Translations under genes and position numbers: made by a program
Part shown: one piece after another, positions 5,941 to 7,663 of the stretch
Numbering within the stretch: the stretch's first letter is position 1
How the letters are laid out: each line of letters begins with the position of its first letter
NCBI GenBank assembly: GCA_902373525.1
Contig: CABKMN010000112.1
Span: 1 to 7,663 of the forward strand
Source: an uncultured Bilophila sp.
GTDB taxonomy: Bacteria > Desulfobacterota > Desulfovibrionia > Desulfovibrionales > Desulfovibrionaceae
DNA: 7,663 bases
Direction of reading: 5' to 3'
Notes under the pieces: generated by a model
Database searches by the model: none
Seen by the model: only the letters and a program-made list of their open reading frames with translations
Told to the model about the DNA's origin: nothing

Positions 5941-7338
5941 ATGAGTCAGGAACAGCAGAGAGAACAGCTCAGCAGCCGCATCGGGTTTCTTCTCCTCGCG
6001 GCGGGCTGCGCCATCGGACTGGGGAACGTGTGGCGTTTCCCCTATATTGCGGGAGCCTACGGCGGCGCGCTGTTCGTGCTCATCTACATCGGCTTTCTGC
6101 TGGCGGTGGGGGTGCCCATTCTGGTGATGGAGTTCGCCGTGGGCCGCGCGTCGCAGCGCAACCTCGGAGCCGCCCTGCGTACGCTGGAACCCAAGGGCAC
6201 GCACTGGCACCGGTTCGGCTCCCTCAGCCTCATCGGAAGCTATCTGCTCATGATGTTCTACACCACGGTGGCGGGCTGGATGCTGGCCTACTGCTGGTCG
6301 ATGATCAAGGGCGATCTGTCCGGGCTCACCCCGGAACAGGTCGGGGACTTCTTCGGCGGGCTGATCAGCGCGCCCGTCGTTTCCAGTTTCTGGATGGGCG
6401 TGGCCGTGATCTTCTGCTTCACGGTGTGCGGCATGGGCCTGCGTCGGGGCGTGGAGCGCGTGGTCAAGTTCATGATGGCGGGCCTGTTCGCGCTGATGAT
6501 CGCGCTGGTGGTCCGTTCCGTGACCCTGCCGGGCGGCGAGGCGGGCATCAGCTTCTACCTCAAGCCCAACCTCGAAAACCTCCTCCACCCGGAACAGGTG
6601 GGCGGCGGCCTCTGGGAAGCGCTCACCGCCGCCATGGGGCAGGCGTTCTTCACCCTCGGGCTCGGCGTCGGCTCCATGACCATCTTCGGCAGCTACATAG
6701 GCAAGTCCCGCTCCCTGACCGGCGAGGCCCTGTACATCGTCCTGCTGGACACCATCGTCGCGCTCATGGCGGGACTCATCATTTTCCCGGCCTGCTTCGC
6801 CTTCGGGGTGAACCCCGGCTCCGGGCCCGGCCTCGTGTTCGTAACCCTGCCCAACATCTTCAACAGCATGCCGTTCGGACGGCTCTGGGGCTCGCTGTTC
6901 TTCGTGTTCATGTCCTTTGCGGCGCTCTCCACGGTCATCGCGGTGTTCGAGAACATCGTGTCCTACTGCATGGACGTCTGGGGCTGGACCCGCAAGAAAG
7001 CCTCGTGGGTGAACTGCGGGGCCATGTTCCTGCTTTCCCTGCCCTGCACGCTCGGCTTCAACGTACTGTCCGGTTTCCGGCCCTTCGGGGAAGGCTCCTC
7101 CGTCCTCGATCTGGAAGATTTCCTCCTCAGCAACAACCTCCTGCCGTTCGGCGCGTTGCTGTTCCTCTCCTTCTGCTGCCACAGGTGGGGATGGGGCTGG
7201 AACAACTTCACTCACGAAACCGATCAGGGGCTGGGCGTCCGCTTTCCCCACTGGCTCCGCCCCTATCTCCAGTACGTCCTGCCCTGCGTGCTGGTCTTCC
7301 TGTTCGTGCAGGGCTATGTGGACAAGTTCATAAAGTAA
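5941..7338 (+). CDS. Sodium-dependent transporter, neurotransmitter:sodium symporter (NSS) family
   Basis: This 465-residue inner-membrane protein has the LeuT fold and should import an amino acid with Na+. TM1 holds the signature GCAIGLGNVWRFPY (22-35), with the unwound stretch at about 24-27. Ala24 and Asn29 match Na1 ligands Ala22 and Asn27 of LeuT, and Arg32 matches the extracellular gate Arg30. Tyr107 in TM3 matches the substrate-contacting Tyr108. TM6 has FFTLGLG (236-242), with Thr238 at the Na1 position and Gly240 where LeuT has substrate-binding Ser256. TM8 has AALST (327-331), matching the Na2 site. I count about 11 helices (roughly 14-36, 42-68, 93-120, 150-165, 172-195, 228-253, 262-290, 315-343, 353-375, 385-411, 437-460), the usual bacterial TnaT/MhsT size, against 12 in LeuT. 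AGGAAGG lies 4 nt before the ATG. It appears to be its own unit. Substrate cannot be named. Confidence 0.93.
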   Translation: MSQEQQREQLSSRIGFLLLAAGCAIGLGNVWRFPYIAGAYGGALFVLIYIGFLLAVGVPILVMEFAVGRASQRNLGAALRTLEPKGTHWHRFGSLSLIGSYLLMMFYTTVAGWMLAYCWSMIKGDLSGLTPEQVGDFFGGLISAPVVSSFWMGVAVIFCFTVCGMGLRRGVERVVKFMMAGLFALMIALVVRSVTLPGGEAGISFYLKPNLENLLHPEQVGGGLWEALTAAMGQAFFTLGLGVGSMTIFGSYIGKSRSLTGEALYIVLLDTIVALMAGLIIFPACFAFGVNPGSGPGLVFVTLPNIFNSMPFGRLWGSLFFVFMSFAALSTVIAVFENIVSYCMDVWGWTRKKASWVNCGAMFLLSLPCTLGFNVLSGFRPFGEGSSVLDLEDFLLSNNLLPFGALLFLSFCCHRWGWGWNNFTHETDQGLGVRFPHWLRPYLQYVLPCVLVFLFVQGYVDKFIK

Positions 7339-7347
7339 CGAGATTGA

Positions 7348-7389
7348 AGGGGGCGGGGAAACCTTCTGGAGGAAGTTTCCCCGCCCCCT
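7348..7389 (+). terminator. Transporter terminator hairpin, U-less
   Basis: Bases 7348-7366 pair with 7371-7389 around TGGA, with one mismatch (7363/7374) and one wobble. The outer stem is GGGGGCGGGG and the inner part reads AAACCTTCTGGAGGAAGTTT. It starts 9 nt after the transporter stop codon. CCCAAACC follows, so there is no U-tract. It has the same tetraloop and inner module as the hairpin past mgtE at 7-60, although the outer stems differ. Confidence 0.7.
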
Positions 7390-7395
7390 CCAAAC

Positions 7396-7609
7396 CTCCC
7401 ACCCTTCAAAGACGTTCGACCGTATCGAATCCCTGTTGCAAGTTTTTCTTAAAGCGCTAGCCTTGTCTCCGACTCTTTTTTCTTTGGGGAAGGGAAAAAG
7501 GCGTTTCCCTCCCGACTCCCAGCGCCCGATTCCCAAGGCCCGCTTTCCCGCCATTCCCGAAACGAGGAACAGGGATTCGATAACAGCAAACGTCTTGGGA
7601 GGATGAGGG
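7396..7609. repeat. Long imperfect foldback, possible structured RNA or MITE-like element
   Basis: TATCGAATCCCTGTT (7423-7437) is the exact reverse complement of 7568-7582, 130 nt apart. On the same axis AAGACGTT (7409-7416) pairs exactly with AACGTCTT (7589-7596), and the 6-nt gaps on the two sides match in length. Weaker pairing extends outward to 7396/7609 and inward: 7442-7446 with 7559-7563, AAAGCG (7451-7456) with 7541-7546, GCCTTG (7460-7465) with 7534-7539, and an apical hairpin at 7488-7513. It lies in the gene-free 325 bp after the transporter, flanked by hairpins of the terminator family. I see no open frame, tRNA cloverleaf or transposase. Possible readings are a structured non-coding RNA, a decayed miniature inverted-repeat element, or a processed 3' UTR. 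The base pairing is seen; the function is not known. Confidence 0.6.
7488..7513. repeat. Apical hairpin inside the foldback
   Basis: AGGGAAA (7491-7497) pairs with TTTCCCT (7504-7510), and beyond an A/C mismatch GG (7488-7489) pairs with CC (7512-7513). A T6 run (7476-7481) lies upstream of it on the plus strand, not downstream, so it does not work as an intrinsic terminator in either direction. It is the tip of the larger symmetric structure at 7396-7609. Confidence 0.45.
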
Positions 7610-7629
7610 AAGGGGGTCCGGGGGAGGGG
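7607..7629 (+). other. G-quadruplex-type motif
   Basis: G-runs at 7607-7609, 7612-7616, 7620-7624 and 7626-7629 are separated by 2, 3 and 1 nt, fitting the quadruplex pattern. The stretch resembles bases 1-23: both read G-run, T-A/C-C, G-run, then further G-runs leading into a GGAAACT hairpin. It is thus probably the upstream part of another copy of the same repeat family. Confidence 0.45.
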
Positions 7630-7663
7630 AGAAGGAAACTCTTCTCCGGAAGGGTTCCTTCTC
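7629..7663. terminator. Partial hairpin of the U-less family at the window edge
   Basis: GAGAAGGAA (7629-7637) pairs perfectly with TTCCTTCTC (7655-7663), and the interior ACTCTTCTCCGGAAGGG pairs imperfectly. The G-run to its left suggests that the right arm continues past the window with C-runs. The GGAAACT-CTTCT start of the interior matches the hairpins at 7-60 and 7348-7389. It may end a minus-strand gene lying to the right of the window, which cannot be confirmed here. Confidence 0.5.

Noticed and set aside
7423..7437. tRNA 3'-end or attachment-site remnant suggested by TCGAATCCC in both arms of the foldback
   Set aside because: It resembles a T-arm only loosely (the expected GTTCGA is not present) and no acceptor stem, anticodon arm or integrase gene is visible.
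7436..7463. Plus-strand promoter TTGCAA...TAGCCT inside the foldback
   Set aside because: The -10 matches only three of six bases, and no gene follows in the window.
4039..7554. A minus-strand open frame of about 1171 codons opposite nadB and the transporter
   Set aside because: It runs antisense to two clearly conserved genes, crosses the intergenic hairpins, and its translation is the Glu/His/Arg/Val-rich text typical of antisense frames in GC-rich DNA. There is no recognisable domain.

Overview
The window is high-GC bacterial chromosome with five complete protein genes, all housekeeping or transport. Protein style, GC content and the form of the NAD genes suggest a sulfate-reducer-like Desulfovibrionaceae / Desulfobacterota genome (Desulfovibrio or Bilophila type). 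This is inferred from resemblance, not from a search. I see no phage genes, transposase, CRISPR array, rRNA or recognisable tRNA.

Layout. At the left, on the minus strand, is mgtE, a CBS-domain magnesium channel/transporter. Its true start is the ATG at 1514, set by a strong Shine-Dalgarno site, and a 25-bp perfect hairpin lies just past its stop. A 313-bp divergent gap (1515-1827) holds a candidate promoter for the plus-strand NAD genes. nadC (quinolinate phosphoribosyltransferase) and nadA (quinolinate synthase) overlap by 4 nt. A 259-bp hairpin-rich gap follows, then nadB (L-aspartate oxidase). Together NadB, NadA and NadC turn L-aspartate into nicotinate mononucleotide, the complete de novo entry into NAD. 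A 339-bp gap of successive inverted repeats then leads to a neurotransmitter:sodium symporter (NSS, LeuT fold) with its own promoter candidate and a possible operator. The last 325 bp contain no gene.

What is unusual lies between the genes. (1) Four hairpins (7-60, 5607-5645, 7348-7389, and 7629 to the window end) share a design: a variable G-rich outer stem around an inner module like GGGGAAAC-CTTCTGGAG-GTTTCCCC, with no U-tract. Three sit just past stop codons, so they look like a U-less terminator family. (2) Bases 7396-7609 form a large foldback: a perfect 15-bp inverted repeat and a second 8-bp arm on the same axis, with weaker pairing inside and outside. It could be a structured RNA or a degenerate MITE-like element. 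It is the best candidate here for something undescribed, but I cannot name it. (3) NadA carries about 20-25 extra residues before its second cluster-ligand cysteine, compared with E. coli NadA as I recall it.

I found no convincing new multi-gene system. The coding content is ordinary.
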